Shown: positions 49,771-58,517 of the stretch, in pieces
Position numbering within the stretch: position 1 is the first letter of the stretch
How the letters are laid out: the number at the start of each line of letters is the position of its first letter
Assembly (NCBI RefSeq): GCF_900100275.1
Contig: NZ_FNET01000006.1
Coordinates: 310,001 to 374,000 of the forward strand
Origin: Lentzea albidocapillata subsp. violacea
GTDB lineage: Bacteria; Actinomycetota; Actinomycetes; Mycobacteriales; Pseudonocardiaceae
DNA length: 64,000 nucleotides
Direction: 5' to 3'
The notes under the pieces: generated by a model
What the model saw: only the letters and a program-made list of their open reading frames with translations
What the model was told of the DNA's origin: nothing
The model's database searches: none
Program-made: the position numbers and the translations under genes

Positions 49771-50199
49771 GGCACGCGGTGAGCGCGTCGCTTCTCGAAA
49801 TCTGCTCGGCCGCGTCAAACCCATCAAATGGCATCCCGGCACCCCGGCCAGCGCGTCATGAGCACGCGCCCGGTAGGCCGACGGCGTCTCCCCGACCAGC
49901 TCCGTGAACCGCGCGGAGAACGAGCCGAGCGAGGTACAGCCGACCTCGACGCACACCTCGGTCACGGACAGCGTTCCCAGGCGCAGCAACGCCTTGGCCC
50001 GCTCGATCCGCCGCGTCATCAGGTAGCCGTACGGCGTCTCGCCGTACGCCGCGCGAAACTGGCGGGCGAAATGCGACGGCGACATCAGCGCGGCACGGGC
50101 CATCGCGGGCACGTCCAGCGGCCGCGCGTACTCGCGGTCCATCAGGTCACGTGTCCGGCGCAGGTGCGCGAGGTCCTCGGGCGTCACGAAGACCAGCAT
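49768..50199 (-). CDS. AraC-family transcriptional regulator (DNA-binding domain only)
   Basis: A 143-residue protein consisting almost entirely of the double helix-turn-helix domain: LDVPAMARAALMSPSHFARQFRAAYGETPYGYLMTRRIERAKALL (about 28-72, in part) and VTEVCVEVGCTSLGSFSARFTELVGETPSAYR. The ligand-binding arm of longer AraC proteins is absent. The adjacent VOC gene is the probable target or partner; AraC-VOC pairs of this size are common in actinomycetes. Start ATG 50197-50199. Confidence 0.88.
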   Translation of the reverse strand: MLVFVTPEDLAHLRRTRDLMDREYARPLDVPAMARAALMSPSHFARQFRAAYGETPYGYLMTRRIERAKALLRLGTLSVTEVCVEVGCTSLGSFSARFTELVGETPSAYRARAHDALAGVPGCHLMGLTRPSRFREATRSPRA

Positions 50200-50310
50200 G
50201 CCACCGCCGTGAACGCAGAGGTGTCCCCGCGATGCTCACGCTTTCGGCGCGCCCTTGGTTGCCCTTCGTCCGAAGAAATATTTGTCCCCTTTTCGCCCTC
50301 CTCCCGACCC

Positions 50311-50368
50311 TTTCGCAGTGCCTTTGAACTGCGGTACTTTCCGAACGTCCGGCGATGCGTGCGGGGGC
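50311..50368 (+). promoter_or_regulatory. Promoter and leader element shared with the second SdrB-like gene (copy 1)
   Basis: TTTCGC (50311-50316), 18-base spacer, TACTTT (50335-50340), then after exactly 16 bases GCGTGCGGGGGC (50357-50368), 47 bases before the TTG start. The same layout occurs at 53191-53248. GGGGGAT serves as ribosome binding site in both genes. Confidence 0.55.
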
Positions 50369-50415
50369 TCCGACATCGGCGGACGTCATCAACACTGGGG
50401 ACTCGGGGGGATCCG

Positions 50416-53031
50416 TTGCCCGGTAGAAATGCCACTCGGGTGGCGCGGGTGATCGGTGTGCTGGGCACCGTCGCCGCGTTGACGTTCAGCACGGCGAGTG
50501 TCGGTGCGTTCGCGCAGGACGACCCGTCGAGCACATCGCCCGCGCCCACGACCACCACGACCGCGCCACCGGTGTCCGCGCGGCCTCCGAGCAGCGAACC
50601 GCCTCCGCCGCCGGTCGTGGCACCCGTGGCGGCTACCGGCCACATCGCCGGTGTCGTCTACGTCGACAGGAACGGCAACAGGCAGCAGGACCGCGACGAG
50701 GCCGCTTCCGGCATCGATCTCATGATCTCCGGCAACGGAGCCGAGCACCGGACGACCACCGACGCCGACGGCAAGTTCGGCTTTCGGGACCTAGCGCCCG
50801 GTGCCTACAAGGCGACGTACTTCCTGGACGACGAGTGGACCGTGCACGTCGTCAACGTCGCCGGTGACCCGATCAAGGTCGAGTCGAACAAGACGGCCCA
50901 GGTCGTGGCGCGCGGCGAGCGGCCGTACGACGAGCAGTTCTCGGTGAGCGGGACGCTCGACCAGGACAGCTACCGCATGCCGGCGACCGCGACGGTCACG
51001 CTGGTCTTCACCAACAACACCACCAACAGGATCAGCAACATCCGGGCCCGGTGCGACCACGAGAGTTCCCCGAAGGCGCTCGGCCGAGGCAAGGCCTGGA
51101 ACGCGCTGACGGCGAACGGTGTCTCGCTCGCACCCGGCGAGCGGCGCGCGATCACGGTGGACGAGGAGGTTCCCGAGGGCGCGGGCAGGGCGGGCGTCGT
51201 CACGCTCGACTGCAAGTTCGCGCCGAACCCGGACCTGAATCTCGGCCCGTGGGCGCGAACCACGGCGAAGGTCACCAGCAGCACCAACTACGCGATGGTC
51301 GTCGGCGAGGACAAGGACGCCGACGACCTGATCAGCCGGGACGAGGTGGTCAGCGGCGTCACCGTGGTGCTGCTGAACGAGCAGACCGGCTTCCAGGCGT
51401 CCGAGGGCACGAGTGGCGAGGACGGGCGGATCGAGTTCTTCAACGTCGTCCCCGGCGTCTACCGCGCCGTCGTCCTCGGCCCGTGGGGGTTCCGCGACTC
51501 AGGCCGGGAACGGGTGGTGGTCACCGACCAGGGTGGCTTTGGCCAGGGTTTCCTGAAGCAGGCGAGCCCGGCGGACGTGCGCGCCTCGATCAAGCTCGAC
51601 AAGTCGCGGTACCAGGCGCACGAGACGGTCGGCGTGGAGCTGACGATCACGAACGTGGGCGGCCGCGCCGCCGAGCAGGTCGGGCTGACGACCATGCTCA
51701 CGGAGCTCGACGTCCCCGACGAGCAGTGGGGCGACCTCGGGAGGTCCAACGGGGCCGGCATCCGGCTCGCCGCCGGGGAGTCCCGCACCGTCAACGTCTC
51801 GGGCCGGATCCAGGCCCTGCTGGATGGCAGGCTCGTCATCGTCGGTGGGGTGAGCTACCTCGGTCAGCCGGACAACGAGGACGGCGAGTTCCGCGCCGAG
51901 GCCGAGGTCGTGGAGACCCGCGGTGACATCGTCGGCGTGGTCTACACCGACAAGAACGGCAACGGCCGGCAGGACGAGGGCGAGGCAGCGCCCGGTGTCC
52001 TCGTGGAGGCCAGCGGCGGCACGACGCACGACTACTACAGCGCCACGACGGACGCCAATGGCGGCTTCACCTTCGAAGGTGTCTCGTCAGGTGGTTACTG
52101 GATCACCTACTTGCTGGCCGACGACTGGATCGTGCACGACGAGGTCAACCCCGCGCAGGTCTGGGTGGAGCCGACGGTACCGACCAGGCTGACCGTGCGC
52201 GCGGACCGCCCGTACCGCGAGCTGATCGAGGCGACGATGGCGTTCGGCAAGGACACCTACATGGTCGGCGAGACCGCCGAGGTGGTCATCACGTTGAAGA
52301 ACGTCTCGGGCCGCCCGCTCAGCGGCGTCCAGGCGAGTTGCAACCCGCTCGGCCACCAGGATCAGCTCGGCGGCGGCTACCGCAGGAGCACGCCCGAGGG
52401 CTGGGGCGAACTCCGCCAGGAGGCCGCCGGCGTGACGCTCGGGCCGGGGGAGTCGAGGACGGTCACCGTCACCGAGGCGGTGCCCGCCTACGCGCGCTTC
52501 AAGCAGCAGGTGGCCGTGGGCTGTTCCTTCGCGCCGAACGCCAAGTACAACACCGACGGCCCGTGGGCACTCGACATCGCCTCCGTTCTCGTCGGCGTCG
52601 GCGCGGTGCAGGGGAAGGTCGCGCACGACCGCAACAAGAACGGGGTCGTCGACAGCGGCGAGGCCGTCACGGGAGTCCGGGTCCTGCTGCTGACCGAACG
52701 AGAGTACGGGCTGCAGGTCGCGGACTCGGTCTCGGGAACGGACGGAACCGTGCGCTTCGACCGGATGCCGACCGGTCAGTTCTGGACGGGGATCGACGGA
52801 GCGTGGAAGTTCGAAGGCGAGTCCGGCCGCGTGGAGGTGAAGCTCGACGAGGTCGCACAACGCGACTTCTTCGTCGTGCCGGACCCGAGCGCCCAGCCGC
52901 CGGGCACCGGCAGCACGGGCGGAGCGCTAGCCAAGACCGGAGCCAGCGTGCTCGGCCTCGGCGTGATCGCCGTGCTCCTCGTCGCGTTCGGCTTCGGCGC
53001 CCGCGTCGCCGGTCACCGCAAGAAGCCCTGA
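50416..53031 (+). CDS. Giant secreted wall protein with SdrB-like repeats, copy 1
   Basis: An 871-residue protein. A signal peptide (VIGVLGTVAALTFSTASVGAFA) ends near residue 35, followed by a Ser/Thr/Pro-rich stalk. Then SdrB/CnaB-like domains of the form G.VY.D.NGN..QD..E (near 75, 505 and 730, e.g. VVYVDRNGNRQQDRDEA, with DxNxN metal-binding-like loops) alternate with CARDB-like beta domains (e.g. VSGTLDQDSYRMPATATVTL). It ends ALAKTG, a transmembrane helix and a basic tail, an LPxTG-like sorting signal. TTG 50416 is chosen because GGGGGG lies 5 bases upstream. Probably an adhesin or wall stalk; ligand unknown. Confidence 0.8.
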   Translation: MPGRNATRVARVIGVLGTVAALTFSTASVGAFAQDDPSSTSPAPTTTTTAPPVSARPPSSEPPPPPVVAPVAATGHIAGVVYVDRNGNRQQDRDEAASGIDLMISGNGAEHRTTTDADGKFGFRDLAPGAYKATYFLDDEWTVHVVNVAGDPIKVESNKTAQVVARGERPYDEQFSVSGTLDQDSYRMPATATVTLVFTNNTTNRISNIRARCDHESSPKALGRGKAWNALTANGVSLAPGERRAITVDEEVPEGAGRAGVVTLDCKFAPNPDLNLGPWARTTAKVTSSTNYAMVVGEDKDADDLISRDEVVSGVTVVLLNEQTGFQASEGTSGEDGRIEFFNVVPGVYRAVVLGPWGFRDSGRERVVVTDQGGFGQGFLKQASPADVRASIKLDKSRYQAHETVGVELTITNVGGRAAEQVGLTTMLTELDVPDEQWGDLGRSNGAGIRLAAGESRTVNVSGRIQALLDGRLVIVGGVSYLGQPDNEDGEFRAEAEVVETRGDIVGVVYTDKNGNGRQDEGEAAPGVLVEASGGTTHDYYSATTDANGGFTFEGVSSGGYWITYLLADDWIVHDEVNPAQVWVEPTVPTRLTVRADRPYRELIEATMAFGKDTYMVGETAEVVITLKNVSGRPLSGVQASCNPLGHQDQLGGGYRRSTPEGWGELRQEAAGVTLGPGESRTVTVTEAVPAYARFKQQVAVGCSFAPNAKYNTDGPWALDIASVLVGVGAVQGKVAHDRNKNGVVDSGEAVTGVRVLLLTEREYGLQVADSVSGTDGTVRFDRMPTGQFWTGIDGAWKFEGESGRVEVKLDEVAQRDFFVVPDPSAQPPGTGSTGGALAKTGASVLGLGVIAVLLVAFGFGARVAGHRKKP

Positions 53032-53081
53032 ACCGGGCGTTACACGTCGAGGGAAGCCTCACATTCCCTCCACAGTGGAGC

Positions 53082-53107
53082 GTGGAAGGCGGGAAACCGC
53101 CTTCCAC
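53082..53107 (+). terminator. Hairpin terminator between the two SdrB-like genes
   Basis: Perfect 11-bp stem GTGGAAGGCGG / CCGCCTTCCAC with a GAAA tetraloop, 50 bp after the first gene. No T tract follows. Confidence 0.7.
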
Positions 53108-53190
53108 GGGGATCGTTGCGGTAGCTCGCCCGTGATCTGCGGCCGCGTGCGGGCCCACTGTCCGGTGTGGAGTGTTGATTTAAAAGCATC

Positions 53191-53248
53191 TTCCGCGAAA
53201 TGCCCGTCATGGGGTAGTTTGCGCAGGTCTGCTGGCGCGTGCGGGGGC
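53191..53248 (+). promoter_or_regulatory. Promoter and leader element shared with the first SdrB-like gene (copy 2)
   Basis: TTCCGC (53191-53196), 18-base spacer, TAGTTT (53215-53220), 16 bases, GCGTGCGGGGGC (53237-53248), 48 bases before GTG 53297. The spacing differs from copy 1 by one base overall. Confidence 0.55.
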
Positions 53249-53296
53249 GTTGACGCTGGCAGGCCACTTCCTACGGGGTTCTTTGGGGGATTCCTA

Positions 53297-56200
53297 GTGT
53301 CCGAGAGATCGGTCAGCCGTGCCCTGCTCAGGTTCGGGGCCTTGACCACCGCCGTCGTCCTCGCGTTCGGCACCGCCACCACCGGTGCGCACGCGCAGGA
53401 GCCGGAAACATCTACGTCGTCCGTCGCACCGACGCAGACGACCGAACCGACCACGCCCGAGCAGCCGAGCACGCCACCGGCGGAGTCGTCCACGCCGCCG
53501 GCCGATCCGAGCACGCCGCCGGCCGACCCGAGCACGCCTCCTTCCACTCCGGACACCAAGCCGGAGGACACGAAGCCCGCGGACGAGAAGCCAGCGGACG
53601 AGAAGAAGGACGAGGCACCGGCCGCGCAGAAGCCGGACGAGAAGAAGGACGAGGCGCCGGCCGCCGCGGACGCGCAGCAGGCCGCTCCGGACCTCAAGGT
53701 CTCGGTGAAGTTCGACCGCGCCGAGTACTCGCTCGGCGAGCCGCTCGGCATCACGGTGACCGTGCGCAACGACGGTGACATCGCCGCGGAGCAGGTCCGG
53801 TTCGCCACCGAGCTCTACCAGATCAGCCTCACCACCGGCGTCGAGGACCTGGTCTCCCGGCCGCGGCTCGCGCCGGGCGAGGAGAAGGTGATCAAGCTCG
53901 GCGGCACGACCCTGTGGGGTTCCCACATGGTCGCCCTCACCGTGCGCACCTACGCCGAGGGCGCGACCGACAAGGCGCCGGGGGACAACGTCTCCCGCGG
54001 CGAGGCGACGATCGCCAGGAACAACGGCGAGATCCAGGGCGTGCTGTACGAGGACCGCGACGGCAACGGTGCCCCCAGCCCCGGCGAGGGCATCGACTAC
54101 CAGCAGTTCAAGCTGGCCGGTGGTCCCGCATACCCGGGCACGCTCTCGACCTACAACGGCGGCCAGTTCTCCGCCCGCGACGTCCCGCCGGGCACCTACC
54201 AGGCGCTCTACCAGGGCTACACGCCCGCCGGCGACATGACCGTCAAGCCCGGTCAGTTCATCGTCGTGAAGAAGGGCGAGGTCACGCAGGTCGCACTGCA
54301 GGCCGTGCCCACGCTCTCGCGTTCGCTGCGGATCGTCGGCTCCTCGTTCGACAAGCCGAAGTACGCCAAGGGCGACCAGATCGCCGTGAGCGTCACGCTG
54401 CAGAACTACGGCAAGGCGCCGATCACCGGCCTCGTCACGGTCTGCGACCCGGAGAACGACCCCGCGACCCTCGACGGCACCGGTGCCGGCTGGGGTGACC
54501 TGCGGACCGACGGGCCCGGCGTCGCGCTCGCGGCGGGGGAGACGAAGACCTTCACCGTCACCGACACCGTCGCGGACGTCGAGTACCCGAACGGCAAGGT
54601 CTACTTCGCCTGCGTGTTCAGCGCCGACGGCCGCAACACCAACGGCACGAGCAACTACGGCAGCGCGAACCCCGGCCTCACCGTCGGCGCGGAGGTCGCC
54701 GGTGTCCGCGGTGCCCTGTCCGGCCGCGTGCTGGCCAGTGGCTCCGGTGTCGACTCGGCCAAGGTCGTCGCGGTCAACCCGGCCAACAACCGGATCGTGG
54801 GCAAGAGCTCGACCAGCTGGGACGGCTCCTGGCAGATCCAGAACCTGCCGCAGGGCCCGATCGCGCTGAGGATCGCCGGCGACTGGAAGCTCGCCGACGG
54901 CAGTGCGCAGAAGATCGCCAACGTCGTGGCGGAGCAGACCTCCACCGTCGACCTGGACGTTGTGTCCGGTCCCACCGTGCCCGACCCCACCGTCTACGCC
55001 CCGGACCTGAAGCTCTCGGTGTCCTTCGACCGGACGACCTACGACATCTCCGACCTGGTCCGCATGACGATCAAGGTCGAGAACGTCGGCACCGGTGACG
55101 GTCCCGCGCGCGGCAACTGGCAGGGCGGTCCGTACAACCCGGAGGAGCCGTGGTTCGAGTACTTGGAGATCCGCAAGTTCCTGGACGCTCCGATCGAACT
55201 GTGGCCCGGTGAGAGCAGGCAGGCCACCTTCACCGGCAGGCTGAAGGACGGCGGCGACGATCCCGAGAAGCTCCGCAAGGCGAGCTACGCGGCCCACGTC
55301 GGTTCCGTCAGCAGCGACCCGAACCCCGACAACAACAAGTCCGAGGCGCGCGCGAGCGTCACCTGGGGCACCGGTTCGGTGGCCGTCACCGTCTACGGCG
55401 ACCGCAACCTGAACGGCAAGCTCGACGCCGGCGAGGAACTGGCGAACCGCAAGGTGCGCGCGGGCGGTGGCAAGCCGCACGTCAACAAGTACGGCACCAC
55501 CGACGCGTCCGGCCGGGTCCGCTTCGCCGACGTGGCCGCGGGCGTCTACTACGCCTCCGACGAGTACGACCGCGAGTCCGGCTGGATCCCGGCCGGCAGC
55601 AACACCGACGCCGAGCAGACCGCCGTGGTCAACCCCGGTGACGAGGGCACGGCCGTGGTCCGGCTCGTCCGGCCGCTGTCGGACGTCCTGAAGGCGTCGA
55701 TGACCTTCGACAAGCCGTCGTACGAGCCCGGCGCGAAGGTCGGCGTCGTGGGCAAGATCATCAACGAGGGCACCACGCCGGTGCGGCTCAAGGCCGACTG
55801 CGGCAACGGTGGGCACGGCCCGTACCTCGGCAACCGCGGGCCGGAGTGGGGCGCGCTGAGCAACCTCGCTGACGGCGTGGAGCTCCCCGCGGGCGCGAAC
55901 TTCACGTTCCACGTCACGACCGGCATGCCCTCGGCGTCGGCGGACTACGGCTACGTCACGGTCAGCTGCTCGTTCGGACCGACGGGCAACTTCGGCAATC
56001 CCTGGCTGTCCGCCACGGCCAAGGTTCCCGGCGCGACGCAGACGTTCACCGGCTTCGTCGTCACCGGCGACTGGATGAGCGGGAAGTCGGAGCCGGTGCC
56101 GAACGCGAAGCTCGTGCTGCTCGACCCGGAAACCAAGAAGCCGGTCGTCAGCACGACCACGGACGCCAACGGCACCTGGACGTTCCCGGATCTGGCGGTC

Positions 56201-56512
56201 GGCGCGTACGAGCCGCTCGTGGTGGGCCCGTGGAAGGTCGTCGACTTCGGCGAGGGCGAGCCGTTCGGCAACGTTCGCGGCCGTGAGTGGCCGGCGTACG
56301 TCTGGCTCGAGCCGGGTCCTGACGTCGCCGACCCGACCGCTGCCACCGGGGGCCCCGGCGGCTCCGGTTCAAACGGTGGCACGGCCTCGGTGCAGGCGAT
56401 CAAGAACACCGACGCGCTCGCGAACACGGGCGTGAGCGTGCTCGGCTTCGCTCTCTTCGGCGCGCTGCTCGTGATGGCGGGCGCCGCGATGAGGCGCAGG
56501 CCGGTCGCATAG
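53297..56512 (+). CDS. Giant secreted wall protein with SdrB-like repeats, copy 2
   Basis: A 1071-residue relative of the preceding gene. Signal peptide to about residue 35 (VVLAFGTATTGAHA), then a stalk with PSTPPADPSTPP and EKKDEAPAAQKPDEKKDEAPAA-type repeats (about 40-130). Next are alternating CARDB-like domains (KVSVKFDRAEYSLGEPLGITV; KLSVSFDRTTYDISDLVRMTI) and SdrB-like domains (VLYEDRDGNGAPSPGE; VTVYGDRNLNGKLDAGE), and a C-terminal CnaB-like domain. It ends ALANTG, a transmembrane helix and a basic tail. GTG 53297 follows GGGGGATT. As in copy 1 it should be anchored to the envelope and reach well beyond it. Confidence 0.8.
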   Translation: MSERSVSRALLRFGALTTAVVLAFGTATTGAHAQEPETSTSSVAPTQTTEPTTPEQPSTPPAESSTPPADPSTPPADPSTPPSTPDTKPEDTKPADEKPADEKKDEAPAAQKPDEKKDEAPAAADAQQAAPDLKVSVKFDRAEYSLGEPLGITVTVRNDGDIAAEQVRFATELYQISLTTGVEDLVSRPRLAPGEEKVIKLGGTTLWGSHMVALTVRTYAEGATDKAPGDNVSRGEATIARNNGEIQGVLYEDRDGNGAPSPGEGIDYQQFKLAGGPAYPGTLSTYNGGQFSARDVPPGTYQALYQGYTPAGDMTVKPGQFIVVKKGEVTQVALQAVPTLSRSLRIVGSSFDKPKYAKGDQIAVSVTLQNYGKAPITGLVTVCDPENDPATLDGTGAGWGDLRTDGPGVALAAGETKTFTVTDTVADVEYPNGKVYFACVFSADGRNTNGTSNYGSANPGLTVGAEVAGVRGALSGRVLASGSGVDSAKVVAVNPANNRIVGKSSTSWDGSWQIQNLPQGPIALRIAGDWKLADGSAQKIANVVAEQTSTVDLDVVSGPTVPDPTVYAPDLKLSVSFDRTTYDISDLVRMTIKVENVGTGDGPARGNWQGGPYNPEEPWFEYLEIRKFLDAPIELWPGESRQATFTGRLKDGGDDPEKLRKASYAAHVGSVSSDPNPDNNKSEARASVTWGTGSVAVTVYGDRNLNGKLDAGEELANRKVRAGGGKPHVNKYGTTDASGRVRFADVAAGVYYASDEYDRESGWIPAGSNTDAEQTAVVNPGDEGTAVVRLVRPLSDVLKASMTFDKPSYEPGAKVGVVGKIINEGTTPVRLKADCGNGGHGPYLGNRGPEWGALSNLADGVELPAGANFTFHVTTGMPSASADYGYVTVSCSFGPTGNFGNPWLSATAKVPGATQTFTGFVVTGDWMSGKSEPVPNAKLVLLDPETKKPVVSTTTDANGTWTFPDLAVGAYEPLVVGPWKVVDFGEGEPFGNVRGREWPAYVWLEPGPDVADPTAATGGPGGSGSNGGTASVQAIKNTDALANTGVSVLGFALFGALLVMAGAAMRRRPVA

Positions 56513-56528
56513 TCGCAACTGGTTGACG

Positions 56529-56557
56529 GGCCCGGCGCTCACTCTGAGTGCCGGGCC
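56529..56557 (+). terminator. Hairpin terminator after the second SdrB-like gene
   Basis: Stem GGCCCGGCGCTCA (56529-56541) with TGAGTGCCGGGCC (56545-56557), one G-T wobble, 3-base loop, then TGTTGT; 16 bp after the stop codon. Confidence 0.8.
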
Positions 56558-56634
56558 TGTTGTCATGAGCGCCACACCTCGCTGGTCCGAACGGAGTGTT
56601 AGCGTCGCTAACCAGTGGGTACCTGGGGGTGGAC

Positions 56635-57384
56635 GTGACGGTCTGGGAAGCAATCGCGGTGGTGATCGCGGGTGTGTTCGCAGGCGGGATCAACACCGTC
56701 GTGGGCAGCGGCACCCTCGTGACGTTCCCGGTGCTGCTCGCCGTCGGCTATCCGCCCGTGGTGGCGAACGTGTCCAACAGCCTCGGCCTCGTGCCCGGTT
56801 CGCTGTCCGGTGCGTGGGGCTACCGCGAGGAACTGAAGGGGCAGTCGGACCGCATCAAGCGCCTGCTGCCCGCGTCCATCCTGGGTGGCATCCTCGGCGC
56901 GATCCTGCTGGTCACGTTGCCGGACAAGGCGTTCACGGCGATCGTGCCGGTGCTGATCGTGATCGCGCTGGTCCTCGTGCTCATTCAGCCGTGGCTCAAC
57001 CGCAAGCTCGCGCACCGGCGCAACGACAACGATGGCGGCTTGTTGCTGTGGTTCGGCGTCTTCGCCGCCGGTATCTACGGGGGCTACTTCGGTGCCGCGC
57101 AGGGTGTGCTGGTCATGGGCATCATGGGCGTGCTCGTCAGCGAGCACCTGCAGCGGATGAACGCGCTGAAGAACGTGCTCACCGCGTTCGTGAACCTCGT
57201 CGCCGGCGTCCTGTTCATCTTCATCGCCGACGTGGCGTGGCTGGTCGTGCTGCTGCTGGCCGCCGGGTCCGTGGTCGGCGGCCAGATCGGTGCCAAGATC
57301 GGCCGCAAACTCCCACCCGCCGTGTTGCGCGGTGTCATCGTGGTGGTGGGAGTCGCGGCGATCGTTCAGCTGCTCATGAAGTGA
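56635..57384 (+). CDS. TauE/SafE-family sulfite/anion exporter permease
   Basis: A 249-residue membrane protein with about eight predicted helices in two similar halves. AGVFAGGINTVVGSGTLVTFPVLLAVGYPPVVANVSN near the N terminus (in part) and GIYGGYFGAAQGVLVMGIMG near 135-154 are the paired signature loops of TauE/SafE proteins, which move sulfite, sulfoacetate and related anions. GTG 56635 is preferred with GGGGGTGG upstream; GTG 56629 is possible. It converges with hisC, the 3' ends overlapping by 11 bp. Substrate unassigned. Confidence 0.88.
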   Translation: MTVWEAIAVVIAGVFAGGINTVVGSGTLVTFPVLLAVGYPPVVANVSNSLGLVPGSLSGAWGYREELKGQSDRIKRLLPASILGGILGAILLVTLPDKAFTAIVPVLIVIALVLVLIQPWLNRKLAHRRNDNDGGLLLWFGVFAAGIYGGYFGAAQGVLVMGIMGVLVSEHLQRMNALKNVLTAFVNLVAGVLFIFIADVAWLVVLLLAAGSVVGGQIGAKIGRKLPPAVLRGVIVVVGVAAIVQLLMK

Positions 57385-58441
57385 ACGAGCGAGCCGCGGC
57401 CAGGAACGCGTCGTTCTCGTCCGGCTCGCCGATGGTCACCCGGGCACCCTCGCCGACGAACGCGCGCACGATGACCTTGTGCGCCAGGCAGTGCTCGTTG
57501 AACGCGCCCGTGCGCTCGCCCAGGGGCAGCCACACGAAGTTCGCCTGGGTCTCCGGCACGTCGAAGCCCATGGCCAGCAGTTCGGTGCGCACGCGGCCCC
57601 GTTCCGCCACGATCGCGCGGCAGCGGACCATCAGCTCGTCCTCGGCGTCCAGCGAGGCCATCGCGGCCACCTGTGCCAGCGCGTTCACCGAGAACGGCAC
57701 GTACACCTTGCGCAGCACGTCGGCGACGACCGGTGGCGCGATCGCGTACCCGATCCGCAGGCCCGCGAGGCCGTACGCCTTCGAGAACGTCCGCAGCACG
57801 GCGACGTTGTTGTGGCCCGCGGCCCACTGCTGCTTCGCGAGCTCGACGCCGTCCGGGATGTGGGCGTCGTCGACGAACTCCTTGTAGGCCTCGTCGAGCA
57901 CCACGAGCACGTCGCGCGGCACGCGAGCGATGAAGGCCTCGATCTCCTCGGTGCGCAGCGCGGTGCCGGTCGGGTTGTTCGGGTTGCAGACGAAGACCAT
58001 CCGCGTGTTCGGCGTGATCGCCGCGAGCATCGCGTCGAGGTCGTGCATGTGCTCCGAGTTCAGCGGCACACGGATCTGCCGTGCGCCCGCCACGTGCGTG
58101 ACGATCGGGTAGGCCTCGAACGACCTCCACGCGAACAGCACTTCGTCGTTCTCGGTGCAGGTGGCCTGGACGAGCTGCTGGCACAGGGTCACCGAGCCGC
58201 AGCCGAGCGCCAGGTGGTCGGCGGGCACGCCGAGTTTCTCGGCCAGCCGCCCGGTGAGTTCAACGGCGCCCGAATCGGGGTACCTGTTGATGCTGGTGGC
58301 CGCTTCGGCGATCGCTTTGACGACGCTGGGAAGCGGTCCGGCCGACACCTCGTTGCTCGCGAGCTTGATGGCGCCGGGGATGGTCCTGCCAGGCACGTAG
58401 GACGGCAGGGACGCCAGGTCAGCACGGGTTCGCACGGTCAT
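57374..58441 (-). CDS. hisC: Histidinol-phosphate / aromatic amino acid aminotransferase
   Basis: A 355-residue class I/II PLP aminotransferase. LASNEVSAGPLPSV near 27-40, NRYPDSGAVELT near 52-63, VFVCNPNNPTGTAL near 149-162, VVLDEAYKEFVDD near 180-192, and the cofactor Lys in TFSKAYGLAGLRIGYA near 217-232 define the HisC group. By position and sequence it resembles M. tuberculosis hisC2 (Rv3772, as I recall), which may act mainly on aromatic amino acids. ATG 58439-58441 is the start. The enzyme converts imidazole acetol phosphate or aromatic keto acids with glutamate. Confidence 0.9.
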   Translation of the reverse strand: MTVRTRADLASLPSYVPGRTIPGAIKLASNEVSAGPLPSVVKAIAEAATSINRYPDSGAVELTGRLAEKLGVPADHLALGCGSVTLCQQLVQATCTENDEVLFAWRSFEAYPIVTHVAGARQIRVPLNSEHMHDLDAMLAAITPNTRMVFVCNPNNPTGTALRTEEIEAFIARVPRDVLVVLDEAYKEFVDDAHIPDGVELAKQQWAAGHNNVAVLRTFSKAYGLAGLRIGYAIAPPVVADVLRKVYVPFSVNALAQVAAMASLDAEDELMVRCRAIVAERGRVRTELLAMGFDVPETQANFVWLPLGERTGAFNEHCLAHKVIVRAFVGEGARVTIGEPDENDAFLAAARSFTS

Positions 58442-58517
58442 GGACCCGATCCTCGCATTGCTCCGTCCGATTGGTCACGTTGACTGGAGTTCACCCCCTC
58501 GTGGAAGGGTGGGAATC

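Noticed and set aside
53400-53680. Tandem DNA repeat in the stalk of the second SdrB-like protein
   Set aside because: The repetition is at the protein level (Pro/Thr and EKKDEAPAA-type units) and explained by the coding sequence; it is not a separate element.
53294-55912. 872-codon open frame on the minus strand inside the second SdrB-like gene
   Set aside because: It is rich in Arg, Gly, Val and Leu without any recognisable domain and mirrors the codon bias of the real gene; the plus-strand protein has a signal peptide, repeats and sorting signal.
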